Assembly (NCBI GenBank): GCA_019187365.1
Contig: JABARE010000028.1
Location: 1-42,178 of the forward strand
Origin: Saprospiraceae bacterium
Lineage (GTDB): Bacteria > Bacteroidota > Bacteroidia > Chitinophagales > Saprospiraceae
DNA length: 42,178 nucleotides
Direction of reading: 5' to 3'
Shown one piece after another: positions 17,279 to 26,053 of the stretch. The notes below the pieces were generated by a model. That model saw only the letters and a list, made by a program, of their open reading frames with translations. It did no database searches and had not been told where the DNA came from. The translations under genes and the position numbers were made by a program. The first letter of the stretch is position 1; the number at the start of each line of letters is the position of its first letter.

Positions 17279-19903
17279 TTATTCTTCTCCGATCTGTTCT
17301 TTCAGGGCCTGAAGTCGGGCAAGGCCATCCTGGAGTTTCTGCTGCTCGCGCTCCACGACTTCGGCCGGTGCCGACTGTGAGAAGCGTGGGTTGTCGATTT
17401 TTGCTCGAACGGACTGCACAAAGCCTTCCGCGTAGCGGATCTCCTCTTCCAGACGCAGCCTTTCGGCGACGCGGTCTACAGACACGGGCATTTGCAGGTA
17501 GTAGCTGTCGCGCATGCCAAGGAAAGCCTGCGCTCCGGAGGGCTCTTCATCAACAATGCTCAGGCCGGTGACTCCGCAGGTGCGCTCCAGGAGTGAGGCC
17601 GCTCCATCACATTGCACCAGGGTGGGGTTGCCTCCGCGACGCAATACGTACAAGGGCAAAGACTCCTCCCGCTTGATGCGGTGGCGGGCACGCAGTTCGC
17701 GTACTTTCCGGATGACTTCTCGCAATTCGACAACCTGAGCCAGGAGAACCTCGTCGGCAGGACCTCCGGGGGGACAGGGGCTCACCATACAGTCTCCCGC
17801 GACCTCGGCATTGCACAACTGCTGCCAGATCTCCTCGGTGACAAAGGGCATAAAAGGGTGCAACAGGCTACAGATCTGCAGGAAACCACTTTGTGCTCCA
17901 TCCGCCAGCATTGCAGGCATGGCTTGGCCGGAACGAGGCTTGGCAGCTTCCAGAAAAAATGAACAGTAATCGTCCCAAACAAATGAATAAAGCAGCTTAA
18001 TGGCTTCAGAAAGGCGGAATTGTGTAAAATCCTGATCCAACTCTGCAGCAACCCCTTGTATTCGTTGCTCCAGCCAGCGCACCAGCAGGGCATCGCCCGT
18101 GTTGAGTTCCGTACCAGATGCCTGGTCTTTCCAGGAGCGTACCAGCCTCAGTGCATTCCATAATTTATTGGAGAAATTGCGACCCTGCGCACAGAGTTTC
18201 TCGTCGAACAGCAGATCTCCCCCCGCCGGGGAACTGGCCAGTATGCCAAAGCGCACTCCGTCCGCCCCATAGTCGTTGATGAGTTGCAATGCATCGGGTG
18301 AATTGCCCAGGGACTTTGACATTTTCCTGCGCTGCTGGTCGCGCACCATCCCGGTAAAATACACCTGAGCAAAGGGTGCCCGGCCATGCCATTCGTAGGA
18401 GGACATGACCATGCGCGCAACCCAGAGAAATATGATGTCCCAACCCGTGACCAGGGTGCTTGTGGGAAAGTAATACTTGAGGTCGGCGCCATCGTCACCC
18501 TCAAACACGGACATGGGCCACAACCACGAAGAGAACCAGGTGTCGAGTACATCCTCTTCCTGGCGGAGGTCTGATGCAAGGAGTTCCTGGCGGCCAGTCT
18601 TATTGCGCGCCAACACAAGCGCTTCTTCCATGGTCTCTGCTACAAAGATTTCGTCGTCGAGATACCAGGCTGGAATTCGATGGCCCCACCATAACTGTCG
18701 GCTGATGCACCAGTCGCGGATGTTTTCCATCCAGTGTCGGTAGGTGTTTTTAAAATGGGAGGGAATGAAGCTAACTGATTCGTTTTCAACGGCTTCCAGA
18801 GCTGGAGCCGCAAGGTCCTTCATCCGCACAAACCATTGCAGGCTGAGGCGGGGCTCAACTACTGCCCGAGTACGCTCACTTCGTCCTATGTTGGTGGTGT
18901 AATCTTCTGTCTTAATCAAAACGCCTGCTGCTTCCAGCATAGGACGGATGGCTTCTCGCGCCTCAAACCGATCCATGCCAATCAGGATGCCGGCCCCATC
19001 TGCAATCCGGCCATCAGCCGTAAGGCAGTCGACAACTTCCAGACCATGCCGTTGGCCAAGCTCGTAGTCATTTGGGTCGTGAGCAGGGGTAACTTTCAGG
19101 GCACCCGTTCCAAAATCCGGGTCAATGTAATCGTCTGCAATGATGGGAATGGCCTTTTCAATCAGCGGAATGAGCACCTTCCTGCCGACCAGTCCGGTGT
19201 AGCGGGGGTCATTGGGATGCACGCACACCGCAGTGTCCGCCATTATCGTCTCGGGTCGCTGGGTGGCAATCACGATGCCGCCTGGCTGCCCGTCGGCCCA
19301 CCGGTAGCAAATGTGGTATAACCTGGCTTGCTCACTTTGGTAAAGAACTTCCTCGTTTGACAATACGGTTTGTGCCTCGGGATCCCATTGGATCATGCGC
19401 TGGCCGCGGTAGAGCTTACCCCTGCGATAGAGATCGACGAAGGCACGTATGACAGCCTGTGACCGCACGGGGTCCATGGTAAAGGCGGTGCGCTCCCAAT
19501 CGCAGGAAGCCCCCAGACGACGGAGCTGGTCGAGGATAATGCCACCGTATTTTTCCTTCCATTCCCAAGCGTATTCCAGAAACTGTTCGCGACTCATATC
19601 CGACTTGCGGATGCCCTGCTGACGCAACATCTGCACCACCTTGGCCTCTGTAGCAATGGAGGCATGGTCTGTACCGGGAACCCAACAGGCGTTATAACCC
19701 GTTTGGCGGGCACGGCGAATCAGGATGTCCTGGATGGTATTGTTCAGCATGTGCCCCATGTGCAATACCCCTGTTACGTTGGGTGGGGGCATGACAATGG
19801 TGTATGGTGGCCTTTCATCGGGGGTGGAACGGAAATAACCCTTTTCGAGCCACCGGGCATATATGCGACTTTCCGTTTCCGCGGGATTGTAGTGTGCCTC
19901 CAT
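17279..19903 (-). CDS. valS: Valyl-tRNA synthetase
   Basis: ValS charges tRNA-Val with valine and edits misactivated threonine. The 874-residue protein is full-length for the Bacteroidota form. The class I signatures are HMGH (residues 48-51) in PPPNVTGVLHMGH and KMSKS (527-531). Between them sits the CP1 editing domain (about 190-340, with RPETIMADTAVCVHP and the TGALKVTPAHDPNDYELG segment). The anticodon-binding domain follows, and the C-terminal 60 residues form the coiled-coil arm seen in ValS. A gene for an exported protein of unknown function lies 12 bp upstream and probably shares its promoter. The window also encodes a tRNA-Val, but it is 8 kb away and there is no sign that the two are linked. 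Confidence 0.98.
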   Translation of the reverse strand: MEAHYNPAETESRIYARWLEKGYFRSTPDERPPYTIVMPPPNVTGVLHMGHMLNNTIQDILIRRARQTGYNACWVPGTDHASIATEAKVVQMLRQQGIRKSDMSREQFLEYAWEWKEKYGGIILDQLRRLGASCDWERTAFTMDPVRSQAVIRAFVDLYRRGKLYRGQRMIQWDPEAQTVLSNEEVLYQSEQARLYHICYRWADGQPGGIVIATQRPETIMADTAVCVHPNDPRYTGLVGRKVLIPLIEKAIPIIADDYIDPDFGTGALKVTPAHDPNDYELGQRHGLEVVDCLTADGRIADGAGILIGMDRFEAREAIRPMLEAAGVLIKTEDYTTNIGRSERTRAVVEPRLSLQWFVRMKDLAAPALEAVENESVSFIPSHFKNTYRHWMENIRDWCISRQLWWGHRIPAWYLDDEIFVAETMEEALVLARNKTGRQELLASDLRQEEDVLDTWFSSWLWPMSVFEGDDGADLKYYFPTSTLVTGWDIIFLWVARMVMSSYEWHGRAPFAQVYFTGMVRDQQRRKMSKSLGNSPDALQLINDYGADGVRFGILASSPAGGDLLFDEKLCAQGRNFSNKLWNALRLVRSWKDQASGTELNTGDALLVRWLEQRIQGVAAELDQDFTQFRLSEAIKLLYSFVWDDYCSFFLEAAKPRSGQAMPAMLADGAQSGFLQICSLLHPFMPFVTEEIWQQLCNAEVAGDCMVSPCPPGGPADEVLLAQVVELREVIRKVRELRARHRIKREESLPLYVLRRGGNPTLVQCDGAASLLERTCGVTGLSIVDEEPSGAQAFLGMRDSYYLQMPVSVDRVAERLRLEEEIRYAEGFVQSVRAKIDNPRFSQSAPAEVVEREQQKLQDGLARLQALKEQIGEE

Positions 19904-19915
19904 GATGATGCAAAG

Positions 19916-20506
19916 CTATTGACGGAAGAGGTAGCGAAGTTGCCTCAAACTGGATTTCCCTTTGCCGTCGCGACTCATCACCAGGAGCTTCTCGGCACGC
20001 GGTTGCGAAGTATCTGCCACATAGGGCTTGCCGGCCAGTAGCTCCAACAGCGGTGGAGTGGTCTGGGGATGAATGGCAACGATGACTGCTGCAGGAAACA
20101 GCCGGTTTATATGCGCCACCAGAGCCGGAAGGTCTCCCTGGTCGTAATAAACGGTTTCCAGCCGTTTGTCTTCTGCCAGCGGGTGAAGCGTTAAAATGTT
20201 GTTGCGGAACGGGGTGCTGAAACAGCCTCGAAGATCGACCGGACGCATCAGGTGCTTGAGATTGAGCGCACGGTACCGTCCCGGAACGGATAGACCCGGA
20301 TCGAGCCCGATGCTGTCTTCTTCCGCATGAAACAACAGAAATACCAATTGTTCATTGAGGGATCCCAGGGATAGCCTGCTGCTGTCCGATAAATACAGTG
20401 CACTGGTATCCGTACGGATGACAAGAGGCGATTGCCCGAAAAGACCCAACCAGGAGACCGTGGAAACAGGTAATAGCAACAAGAATTTGAACAGCTTAGG
20501 CACCAT
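19916..20506 (-). CDS. Exported protein of unknown function, upstream of valS
   Basis: This 196-residue protein is not recognised. It begins with a clear signal peptide (KLFKFLLLLPVSTVSWL, cleavage near GLFGQ), has no lipobox and no later membrane segment, and is predicted to be periplasmic or secreted. The mature part is mixed alpha/beta with no obvious catalytic motif; the C-terminal end is basic (KGKSSLRQLRYLFRQ). ATG 20506 lies only 5 nt after a TAATTTTG -7 element, which would make the mRNA nearly leaderless. valS starts 12 nt downstream, so this gene is the first in the valS operon. Nothing in the sequence explains the pairing. Confidence 0.8.
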   Translation of the reverse strand: MVPKLFKFLLLLPVSTVSWLGLFGQSPLVIRTDTSALYLSDSSRLSLGSLNEQLVFLLFHAEEDSIGLDPGLSVPGRYRALNLKHLMRPVDLRGCFSTPFRNNILTLHPLAEDKRLETVYYDQGDLPALVAHINRLFPAAVIVAIHPQTTPPLLELLAGKPYVADTSQPRAEKLLVMSRDGKGKSSLRQLRYLFRQ

Positions 20507-20511
20507 GTTGG

Positions 20512-20519
20512 CAAAATTA
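20512..20519 (-). promoter_or_regulatory. TAnnTTTG -7 element of the valS operon
   Basis: Minus-strand TAATTTTG ends 5 nt before ATG 20506, so the expected transcription start falls on or beside the start codon. No TTG at 19-21 nt upstream; the closest is at 15 nt. Confidence 0.5.
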
Positions 20520-20574
20520 GCGATCCAAGTAAAGCAACCTACTCATTATGAGCTGCTTAACATGACTTTAACGG

Positions 20575-21783
20575 CTATTTTTGTGTTTCTTCAGTGGCTT
20601 TTTTGAATGGGCTGCGCAGGGTGTAGTCAGTTTGAGGCGAAAGGTAATTCAACAAGCTGGGAACCCAGCGGTTGTACAATTTGTTGCGGTGCCCGATGTA
20701 GCAAGCCATTTGCTCAGGAGTTGCACCTACAGAACTCTTCATTTCAATGGCCGTCCTCGCCAACATGATCCGCTCGTAATGGCCCTCGATTCCCAACATC
20801 AGGTACCGAATGAGGATGTTGAGGTAAAGCTGGTAGTGACCGTTGACTTTTGGAGATGTGCCTAAAAAGTGGCCAACCATCTCGCGACCGTCATCCAGAC
20901 TGCTGTAAAAGGCAACCAGTTCTCCTGCTTCGAAGAATCCAAATACGCGGTAGCGGTCTCCCAAGGCAGTTTTGAGACCAGTGAAGTAGCCAGGGTGTAA
21001 TTCCACCAAGTTGAAATCTGCATTCGCCGCGGTACGGAGGTAAAAGGCATAGAGCTGGTTCTCCCATTTTTGGATGTCGGAGAGATGGAGTTCCCGGTGT
21101 TGGAGAACGCCCGATGCTTCCATCGCCTTTCGGATGCGCAAACGGTACTTCGACTCGAGTGCCGAGAGGTAGTCTTCAAAACGCCGCCACTCCGGACGGA
21201 TCTTGAAAACCATGGCTGGCTGTACGGAAAATTGATGCAAAAAGTGAAGCGGAAGGTTTCGGTCAATGGTGAACGCGCTTTCCTGTGGAAGCTCCTTCAC
21301 CAGGCAAACGGAGGCGCGATGGATGAGCTCTGGTTCTTCGAAAAGTGCTTTTAGCAACTGGTCAAAAATATCCTGAAGCTCGTACGGTGCCAGGGCCGGG
21401 TTGGCCTTGAATCCATAAGGACCTGTGGCCAGCAGGTTACCACAAACAAGGGTCACAAAATCTACCTGAGACGCCACCAGGGCTTTTACGTGGTCGTAGA
21501 AACAGGAACGCAGACCCAGGCGATGCGATTTGTTCAACTTCAGCCGCTCGGCAGCGTTGAAGGGTATGAGCTGGAAGTAAAATGCAGCAAGCAATTGGTC
21601 GCCCCGGTAGGCAAGAGCATACTTGAACTGCATGCCATTGGGTGAATACCTTTCGAGCATTTCGAGGTATTCTGAACTTAACAACACAGAGCTGGGTCCG
21701 ATGCTATCCCAAGCGGATTCCAGGCCCGAAATGGATTGTGCAATGCAAAACCGGTAACCTGAGCGCTGAATAAGGGTCTTCAT
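20575..21783 (-). CDS. FemAB/GNAT-like acyltransferase
   Basis: This protein of 402 residues resembles the GNAT/FemAB-related group often named peptidoglycan biosynthesis or BioF2-like acetyltransferases. It shows a tandem GNAT-like arrangement. The first half has SSEYLEMLERYSPNGMQFKYALAYRGDQLLAAF. The second half has KYRLRIRKAMEASG, FYLRTAANADFNLVELHPGYF, FEAGELVAFYSS and YLNILIRYLMLGIEGHYERI, ending with the MKSSVGATPEQMACYIGHRN motif typical of this group. No membrane segments or signal are present, so it is cytoplasmic. The substrate is unknown: an aminoacyl or acyl group onto a cell-wall or small-molecule acceptor is inference. ATG 21783 is the first good start; a TTG at 21804 would add seven residues. 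Confidence 0.78.
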   Translation of the reverse strand: MKTLIQRSGYRFCIAQSISGLESAWDSIGPSSVLLSSEYLEMLERYSPNGMQFKYALAYRGDQLLAAFYFQLIPFNAAERLKLNKSHRLGLRSCFYDHVKALVASQVDFVTLVCGNLLATGPYGFKANPALAPYELQDIFDQLLKALFEEPELIHRASVCLVKELPQESAFTIDRNLPLHFLHQFSVQPAMVFKIRPEWRRFEDYLSALESKYRLRIRKAMEASGVLQHRELHLSDIQKWENQLYAFYLRTAANADFNLVELHPGYFTGLKTALGDRYRVFGFFEAGELVAFYSSLDDGREMVGHFLGTSPKVNGHYQLYLNILIRYLMLGIEGHYERIMLARTAIEMKSSVGATPEQMACYIGHRNKLYNRWVPSLLNYLSPQTDYTLRSPFKKATEETQK

Positions 21784-21867
21784 CTGTACTGAACAGCTAA
21801 ACAACTGACACTATGGCAAAATGTTCAACAGCCTGGTTGCACAGGGTTAAAATGAATTGGAATGGGC

Positions 21868-21875
21868 TAATTTTG
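21868..21875 (+). promoter_or_regulatory. TAnnTTTG -7 element of the coiled-coil lipoprotein operon
   Basis: TAATTTTG ends 9 nt before ATG 21885. It lies downstream of the other possible starts at 21813 and 21852, which supports 21885 as the true start. Confidence 0.5.
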
Positions 21876-21884
21876 CAAAAAGCT

Positions 21885-24095
21885 ATGCTTCTCATTCATC
21901 AGGTTAATTTGAGCTTCGGCGCCCTTTTTCTCGCGCTCTGTATGAGTGCGTGTGCTGCTGGGGGCGCTCGGGGGAAACTGCAGTCGGCCAACGAGCAACT
22001 CACCATGCGGAATGACAGTCTGGCTGCCGAGAACCGTCGCTATAAGAACCTTGAAGGAACTTGGGAGCAGACCCGAGAACAGCTTAGAAAAACGGAAGAG
22101 GCATTGATCCAGTTTTACAAGAGATACGAAGGCAAAACACCACCGGGTGTAGATGGTACCGATTCACCATCTCAATCGGATGACTGCAGCGCGCTCCGGG
22201 AAGAAAACCGTTCGCTTGGAGCAGCCATGGAGCAGATACAAAGGGAAGCAACTTCGCAAAGGCAAATTGGGGAAGAGCTGACCGTTAGCCTCGATTCACT
22301 CCAGGATGTACTGGATCAACGCACCGATGCACTCCAGGAGGAAAGGCGGCACCGATTGGATGCTGAACAGCAACTTGCAGATGCACAAAACGGAAAAGAG
22401 CGCAATCAGCGTCGCGGAGAGGATTTGCAGGCCCGGCAAGTTGACTCCCTGCAGCGGTTGCTGAAACAGCGATCCGAAGCACTCGAACTGGAAAGGGAAA
22501 ATAGGAAGGAAGCGGAGCAAAAACTTGCCGATGCTAGTGAGCAAAAAATGAAGTCGCAGCGCCGCGGAGAGGAAGTGCTGTCCCGGCAAGTTGACTCCCT
22601 GCAGCGTTTGCTGAAACAGCGATCTGAAGCGCTTGAACTGGAAAGGAAATCCAGGAAGGAAGCGGAGCAGAAAATCTCTGATTCAAGTGAGCGAAAAACG
22701 AAGTCTCAGCGTCGCGAAGAACTTTTACAGACGCGTTTGGTCGATTCGCTGCAGGGTATGCTGCAACAACGAACCGAGACGTTGGTGCAAGAGAGAAATA
22801 ATCGCGCAATCGCGGAACAAAATCTGGCGACCGCACAGCAGGAGCGAGACGATGCTCTGCTGAGATCGGAAGAATTCAGGATCCAGAGCGAGCGAATGCA
22901 AAGAGAAGCTCAGGGTGTCGAGGGCGCTGGGCAACTCAAGGCAGAGGTTGCAAGTCTCCGGCAGAAGTCGGACCAGCTCAACCGCTTGCTGATTGCAAAA
23001 ACCAGTGAAGCCGATGAGTTAAAAATAAATCTGGATGAGCACAACCAGCGGCTCGAAACATCCGAGCGCGATGTGAGTTCACTTGAACGGACGGTTGCTG
23101 CCCTCAACGAACTGATCGACTCCAAAAATGGCGAGATACAAACTGCCAAAGAGGAAAGCACAGGTCTGCGCGAGCAGTTGGCGAGGACGCGGGAGGAAAA
23201 TGCGCGCATCGCTGCCGAAGCAGCCGGGGCACAACAAATGGCAAGTGCAGGACAAAAATTTGAGTTCGAGCGAGAAGAACTCCAGCGCAAAATCAACCAG
23301 GCGGAAAGAGAGCTCCGCGGTCAGGCCGAGGCCATTGAGGCCTGCCGGGATCGCTCCGGTTCACTGGAAGCCGAACTTTCCCGGCTAGAGGAGCAAGTGG
23401 CCCGATTGAAAGAGGAACAAGACAAATCCGCCACCCGTTCGACAAGAAACCAGGCGGAAGGGGTTTGGTTGGACAGCCTGAAGAACCTCAACTCTTCACT
23501 TTCTGTGCTTCAACGGAAGATGGAGACAAGCACTGTGCGCGAAGATTCTCTTTCTGAGCAGATCAGGATATTTCAGTCCCGTTCGCGATTTCTTGAGTCG
23601 CAACTGCGCGAAGCGGAAACAGCCAACATCAAACTACAATCCGAACGCAGAATTGCGTCTGAGACCACGGCGGCAACGCGCATACCGGACGCGGTATTGC
23701 AGCGCTACGAACAGCGGGTATCGGATGTTGTGAAGACATTGGGTCCGAGATCGGCAGTTTTTCGCAAAGGCGTGACCGGTCCTGAATTGCGCTTGTCGCA
23801 ATCGCTGCTTTTTCAGGCAAACAGCTACGCAATGACAGCACGTGGCTCCGATGTTCTGTCGAGCCTTGCACCCATCCTTAAGGAGCAATCCGGTGTGCAT
23901 TTTCTGGTTTCAGGGTTTAGTGCAGCGGAAGGAACCGATGCGCAAAGTGTGGATGCGATGGTACGCTATGCCAGCACGGCGTTCAAGCTGCTGAGCGCGC
24001 TTGGCCTGCCACCTGACCGGATGCGCATTGGTGCCCGCCGGCTCGACACGGCCGAGTTCCCATCCGGCATCGAAATTCGCCTTCATGAGGAGTAG
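21885..24095 (+). CDS. Coiled-coil lipoprotein with OmpA-like C-terminal domain
   Basis: This protein of 736 residues starts with a lipoprotein signal (LALCMSAC, modified Cys near 23). A long, highly charged coiled coil runs from about residue 30 to 590. It includes four 50-residue tandem repeats (136-335; each begins with a DSLQ-type core and has a basic RRGE- or RREE-like end in three of the four). The last 130 residues resemble an OmpA/MotB domain (LRLSQSLLFQANSYAMTARGSDVL, then SGFSAAEGTD). The usual GHTD aspartate and the downstream arginine that grip diaminopimelate are not in their normal context, so peptidoglycan binding is uncertain. A role as an outer-membrane-anchored periplasmic tether is inference. 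ATG 21885 was preferred because it gives the shortest clean lipoprotein signal and lies after the promoter. It is the first gene of a three-gene run with 4- and 3-bp gaps. Confidence 0.84.
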   Translation: MLLIHQVNLSFGALFLALCMSACAAGGARGKLQSANEQLTMRNDSLAAENRRYKNLEGTWEQTREQLRKTEEALIQFYKRYEGKTPPGVDGTDSPSQSDDCSALREENRSLGAAMEQIQREATSQRQIGEELTVSLDSLQDVLDQRTDALQEERRHRLDAEQQLADAQNGKERNQRRGEDLQARQVDSLQRLLKQRSEALELERENRKEAEQKLADASEQKMKSQRRGEEVLSRQVDSLQRLLKQRSEALELERKSRKEAEQKISDSSERKTKSQRREELLQTRLVDSLQGMLQQRTETLVQERNNRAIAEQNLATAQQERDDALLRSEEFRIQSERMQREAQGVEGAGQLKAEVASLRQKSDQLNRLLIAKTSEADELKINLDEHNQRLETSERDVSSLERTVAALNELIDSKNGEIQTAKEESTGLREQLARTREENARIAAEAAGAQQMASAGQKFEFEREELQRKINQAERELRGQAEAIEACRDRSGSLEAELSRLEEQVARLKEEQDKSATRSTRNQAEGVWLDSLKNLNSSLSVLQRKMETSTVREDSLSEQIRIFQSRSRFLESQLREAETANIKLQSERRIASETTAATRIPDAVLQRYEQRVSDVVKTLGPRSAVFRKGVTGPELRLSQSLLFQANSYAMTARGSDVLSSLAPILKEQSGVHFLVSGFSAAEGTDAQSVDAMVRYASTAFKLLSALGLPPDRMRIGARRLDTAEFPSGIEIRLHEE
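22290..22889 (+). repeat. Four 150-bp in-frame repeats in the coiled-coil gene
   Basis: Four consecutive 150-bp units encode 50-residue coiled-coil repeats. Units 2 and 3 are the most alike at the DNA level, including a long shared GACTCCCTGCAGCG stretch. This indicates recent internal duplication and likely length variation between strains. Confidence 0.8.
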
Positions 24096-24099
24096 CTCC

Positions 24100-25272
24100 A
24101 TGCGGATTTACCTGCTTACAGGCGTTCTGTTGGCGGCGGGTTTTCAGTTAAAAGCACAAGCTGTGCGCTGTGCAACAGCCAGCCGGATCGAAGCACCTCA
24201 AACATCCTCCGGAGATTTAACAACGCGCAACCTTCGACATTTTGGCCTGGTGTTCCACATCCTCTATCGGGATTCTTCGGAGCATCTCCCCGATGCACGG
24301 ATCATCGGACAGGTTCAAGTGCTGAACGAAGTGTTCAATTCGCCTGGAGCCATTTCACAACACATACCGGGAGAATTCCGCAAACTGAAATCGCCGGCGC
24401 CATTTCACTTTTGCCTTGCATCGAGGGATCCCAATGGCAATCCGACGACGGGGATCCTGCGCAAAGCCACAGGAGACCCAGGCATTGCCTGCCGAAGAGA
24501 AAATGGCAGGCGCAGCCTGATGTCTTCTTCCCTGGGAGGGGAGGACCTTTGGGATCCAACGAGATACATCAACATTTACGTAGTCAACCGCGACCGTTGT
24601 CCAGCTCCGGGCGAAGCCATCTTTCCGTGGGACGCCAACGCAGAGGAAGACGGCATCATCCTCGACCTTCGTGCAGTCGGTTATTCCGGCAATACGGGGG
24701 AAAACTCCCCTTACCTCCTGGGGCTAACGCTCGTTCATGAACTGGGCCACTATTTCGGATTGCTCCATCTTTCTGCAAATCTAAGAGACTGCACGGGCGA
24801 CGACCTCGTGGACGATACACCTGCTCAGGGCCGCGAGTACTTTGGATGTCCGGGGGGATTACAATTCAGTTGTGGTAGCAGCGACATGTATATGAATTAC
24901 ATGAGTCTGGTTGATGACAATTGCATGCAGCTGTTTACGATCGGCCAAGTTGACCGTATGCTTTCCGTGATCGAGGATTACCGGCCTATGCTTGCAAGCC
25001 AATGCCTGCAGCTGGAACCCGGTGGTGCTTTCGATAGGATCGGCTGGGCCTATGATGGAGCATACTGGCTGCTCTCGGGAGAAGAAGGAACGTGCTGGCA
25101 GGCTCAGGTGGATCTTTTCGACAGCACTGGAAAGCTTCTTTGGCAGGCCCCTGCCGACTGTTACGGGCGCCTGCTCATACCGGATCCTCATTCCGGTATC
25201 CCGGGAGGAATTTATTATGCAAAAATTTACAACGACCAGCATCTTCGCACGTTGAAACTGATAAACCGATAA
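24100..25272 (+). CDS. Secreted M43 (pappalysin-like) metalloprotease with T9SS-like tail
   Basis: This 390-residue protein carries a signal peptide (IYLLTGVLLAAGFQLKAQ) and an M43 cytophagalysin/pappalysin domain. The zinc site is HELGHYFGLLH (His213, Glu214, His217, His223) with the metzincin glycine, preceded by NIYVVN and followed by DCTGDDLVDDTPAQG and the Met-turn YMNYMSLVDDNCM. These features are typical of metzincin endopeptidases. The last 80 residues (DRIGWAYDGAYWLL onward) resemble a T9SS type A sorting domain, although the PNP motif is missing. Calcium is probably required, as in relatives. ATG 24100 follows the upstream stop by 4 nt; ATG 24085 would overlap it and is possible. 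Substrate unknown. Confidence 0.9.
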   Translation: MRIYLLTGVLLAAGFQLKAQAVRCATASRIEAPQTSSGDLTTRNLRHFGLVFHILYRDSSEHLPDARIIGQVQVLNEVFNSPGAISQHIPGEFRKLKSPAPFHFCLASRDPNGNPTTGILRKATGDPGIACRRENGRRSLMSSSLGGEDLWDPTRYINIYVVNRDRCPAPGEAIFPWDANAEEDGIILDLRAVGYSGNTGENSPYLLGLTLVHELGHYFGLLHLSANLRDCTGDDLVDDTPAQGREYFGCPGGLQFSCGSSDMYMNYMSLVDDNCMQLFTIGQVDRMLSVIEDYRPMLASQCLQLEPGGAFDRIGWAYDGAYWLLSGEEGTCWQAQVDLFDSTGKLLWQAPADCYGRLLIPDPHSGIPGGIYYAKIYNDQHLRTLKLINR

Positions 25273-25275
25273 TTG

Positions 25276-26025
25276 ATGAGCAAATTGAGTGGTTCGTCTA
25301 TGATTGCTGCATTGGGAGCAATCATTCTGTTGGCCTCGTGCCGCAGCAGCCGGGCGCCGGAGGGTGCGGAGGCAAATGTCTTGAAACGCTGGATAAGCAT
25401 TGAGAAGTTTCCCTGTTTTGGCCATTGCCAAACCTACCGGATGAGCGTTTACCGCAACGGACTGATCCTGCTTGAAGCGAGAGAGCACCTGGACAAGGCA
25501 GGCGTTTACTTTACCGAAATCAGGGGCGACCGGTTGGATAAACTCAGGAAAATGGACAAGTCCATTCCATGGCAACAGCTACAGGCGGAGTATTTTGTGA
25601 ATATTGCGGATCTGCCCGTTACCGAGATTCATTATTACGATCTCAACGGGGCACGCATCAAGTCGGTGAAGGCCAATGCCAACCTGCCCGGCGACCTGGG
25701 CGATTTTGCAAAAGAGCTCCACCAGCTCATCCGCAGCGAAAAATGGACCCAGCTCCAGCGCAAAAGCGAGACCACCAATCCAGAGGTGATCTACGATGAG
25801 ATCATCGTAGAGATGGATTCTACACTGACGCCGGAGGATATGGAGCTCGCATTTTCCGCTTACGGCCTGCAGCGCGAAAAGCGCATTTCGCCACTGATGA
25901 ACCTCTGGAATTTCCGCTATGACGGGGCTGCTACTGGCCCATACGAAATGCTGGTGCTCATCCGGAAAAAGGCGGGAGTGCGCCATGCCAACTTCAACCG
26001 GAAAATTTTGCCGCGCGAAGAATAG
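25276..26025 (+). CDS. DUF6438-type lipoprotein
   Basis: This protein of 249 residues has a lipoprotein signal (IILLASC). The next 120 residues match the DUF6438 pattern: SIEKFPCFGHCQTYRMSVYRNGLILLEA, with the C-x-x-x-C (CFGHC) hallmark, then GVYFTEIRGDRLDKL and the Tyr/Phe-rich VTEIHYYDL. The C-terminal part (about 150-249) is unrelated and unrecognised. The function of DUF6438 is not known to me. It sits 3 nt after the metalloprotease stop and probably shares its transcript. A TTG start at 25273 is also in frame. Confidence 0.82.
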   Translation: MSKLSGSSMIAALGAIILLASCRSSRAPEGAEANVLKRWISIEKFPCFGHCQTYRMSVYRNGLILLEAREHLDKAGVYFTEIRGDRLDKLRKMDKSIPWQQLQAEYFVNIADLPVTEIHYYDLNGARIKSVKANANLPGDLGDFAKELHQLIRSEKWTQLQRKSETTNPEVIYDEIIVEMDSTLTPEDMELAFSAYGLQREKRISPLMNLWNFRYDGAATGPYEMLVLIRKKAGVRHANFNRKILPREE

Positions 26026-26032
26026 CCAATGG

Positions 26033-26048
26033 GGGTGCTGTGGCACCC
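26033..26048. other. Short hairpin between convergent genes
   Basis: GGGTGC/GCACCC with a 4-nt loop sits between the stops of the DUF6438 gene and miaA. There is no T run on either side, so it is at best a weak bidirectional terminator. Confidence 0.35.
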
Positions 26049-26053
26049 GGCCC

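Noticed and set aside
17279..20506. T-box riboswitch before valS
   Set aside because: The valS operon start is 5 nt after a -7 box, so there is no leader to hold a T-box, and T-boxes are not expected in this phylum.
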